Below, piece after piece: positions 12,532-13,251 of a stretch of 13,251 nucleotides of DNA (positions within the stretch are counted from its first letter, which is position 1; each line of letters begins with the position of its first letter). The DNA is taken from the NCBI GenBank assembly GCA_009908885.1, contig JAAAOL010000427.1:1-13251 (forward strand). Direction: 5' to 3'. The notes beneath the pieces were generated by a model, which saw nothing but the letters and a program-made list of their open reading frames with translations, made no database searches and was not told the origin of the DNA. The DNA comes from Bacteroidota bacterium. Its GTDB lineage: Bacteria; Bacteroidota; Rhodothermia; Rhodothermales; JAAAOL01. The translations under genes and the position numbers were made by a program.

Positions 12532-13203
12532 ATGTTATACCTCGTCCCCACGCCCGTCGGCAATCTGGAAGACATCACGCTGCGGGCGCTGCGCGTGCTG
12601 AAGGAGGTGCACCTGATCGCCTGCGAGGATACGCGCACCTCGGGCGTGCTGCTGGCCCACTACGACATCGACACGCCAAAGACGAGCTACCACGACCACA
12701 ACGAACGCCGCAAGGCCCCGCGTCTCGTCGAGCGGATGCAGGGCGGGCAGGACGTGGCCCTCATCACGGACGCGGGCAGTCCCGGCATCTCGGACCCTGG
12801 CTTCTACCTCGTGCGCGAGTGCGTGCGGCACGACATTTCCGTGGAGGCGCTGCCCGGCGCGACGGCCTTCGTCCCGGCGCTCACCGCCAGCGGCCTGCCG
12901 TGCGACCGGTTCGTGTTCGAGGGCTTCCTGCCGCAGAAGAAAGGCCGCAGCAGTCGCATCGCGTCCCTGGCCGAGGAGGAGCGCACCCTGGTGTTCTACG
13001 AGTCGCCCTACCGGCTGGTGAAAGCGCTCGGGCAGTTCGTCGAGGCGTTCGGGGCGGAGCGTCCTGCCGCCGTGGCGCGCGAGCTGAGCAAGAAGTTCGA
13101 GGAAGTCCGCCGCGGCACGCTGCAGGAGTTACACGACCACTACGACGCCCAGGCCAAGGTGCGCGGCGAGATCGTGATCGTCGTCGGTGGGGCGGAGGGG
13201 TAA
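12532..13203 (+). CDS. rsmI: 16S rRNA (cytidine(1402)-2'-O)-methyltransferase
   Basis: RsmI methylates the 2'-OH of C1402 in 16S rRNA, using S-adenosylmethionine, at the decoding centre. The 223 residues carry the family's complete motif set: LYLVPTPVGNLEDITLRAL (2-20), CEDTRTSGVLL (31-41), YHDHNE (53-58), ITDAGSPGISDPG (78-90), LPGATAFVPALTASGLP (107-123), FEGFLPQKKGR (129-139), VFYESPYRL (154-162) and ARELSKKFEEVRRGTL (182-197). E. coli RsmI has 286 residues; the extra C-terminal domain is absent here, as in many Bacteroidota. The ATG at 12532 is supported by the conserved start; no SD precedes it. The frame ends at TAA 13201-13203, with 48 bases left in the window in which nothing is recognised. 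Confidence 0.97.
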   Translation: MLYLVPTPVGNLEDITLRALRVLKEVHLIACEDTRTSGVLLAHYDIDTPKTSYHDHNERRKAPRLVERMQGGQDVALITDAGSPGISDPGFYLVRECVRHDISVEALPGATAFVPALTASGLPCDRFVFEGFLPQKKGRSSRIASLAEEERTLVFYESPYRLVKALGQFVEAFGAERPAAVARELSKKFEEVRRGTLQELHDHYDAQAKVRGEIVIVVGGAEG

Positions 13204-13251
13204 GCCCAGAAGGGCATGTGGGGGTTTTGAAGGGGAGTAGGCTTTTCATAG

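Noticed and set aside
9456..12638. A 1060-codon open frame on the minus strand across the phosphoesterase, permease and part of rsmI
   Set aside because: It lies antisense to three well-recognised genes and runs through the heptamer repeats between them; its product is Arg/Gln/His/Val-rich with no domain. Absence of stops is a GC effect.

Overview
The window comes from a high-GC Gram-negative bacterium. An LptF/LptG-type lipopolysaccharide permease, a short RsmI, a Bacteroidota-style membrane metallophosphoesterase with an internal 'SRRHFL' signal, and a TIGR02999-type ECF sigma factor paired with a Hanks-type kinase together suggest Rhodothermales (Rhodothermota/Bacteroidota). This is inferred from gene content; no 16S or marker gene is present to prove it. 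No tRNA, rRNA, CRISPR array or transposase was seen.

Left part (1-2755), accessory DNA. In order: a Nudix hydrolase (minus, cut by the window edge), a ParD/ParE-like toxin-antitoxin (TA) pair (minus), three gene remnants (5' end of a Nudix gene, a mutated RelE/ParE toxin, 3' end of the FG-GAP kinase gene), and an MNT-HEPN pair (plus). Each TA-like module lies between direct repeats that are partial copies of the end of the neighbouring host gene. The 5' end of the Nudix gene is repeated around ParDE (277-378 and 1082-1183). The 3' end of the kinase gene is repeated around MNT-HEPN (1572-1638 and 2799-2865, 66 of 67 bases identical). This looks like insertion in which the target gene's end is replaced and the old end is left as a remnant. 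It is the most unusual feature of the window.

Middle part (2756-9030), signalling. An ECF sigma factor and a membrane Ser/Thr kinase with a C-terminal FG-GAP sensor form a minus-strand operon. Divergent from it are a STAS-domain anti-sigma antagonist and a secreted protein with five LTxxQ motifs; both have the same CACACCRCGGAGGA leader and an upstream ACGTAC. A 25-codon basic ORF with a strong Shine-Dalgarno (SD) sequence and a perfect 9-base inverted repeat precede the LTxxQ gene. Next on the minus strand are a tandem TerB-like protein and, upstream of it, an OmpR-type response regulator with no histidine kinase nearby.

Right part (9245-13251), envelope and ribosome housekeeping, all plus strand: a small single-span membrane protein, a YkuE-like membrane metallophosphoesterase, an LptF/LptG permease with an enlarged periplasmic domain, and RsmI. 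The gaps between the last three genes are built largely from short arrays of 7-base repeats that run up to, and partly into, the stop and start codons.
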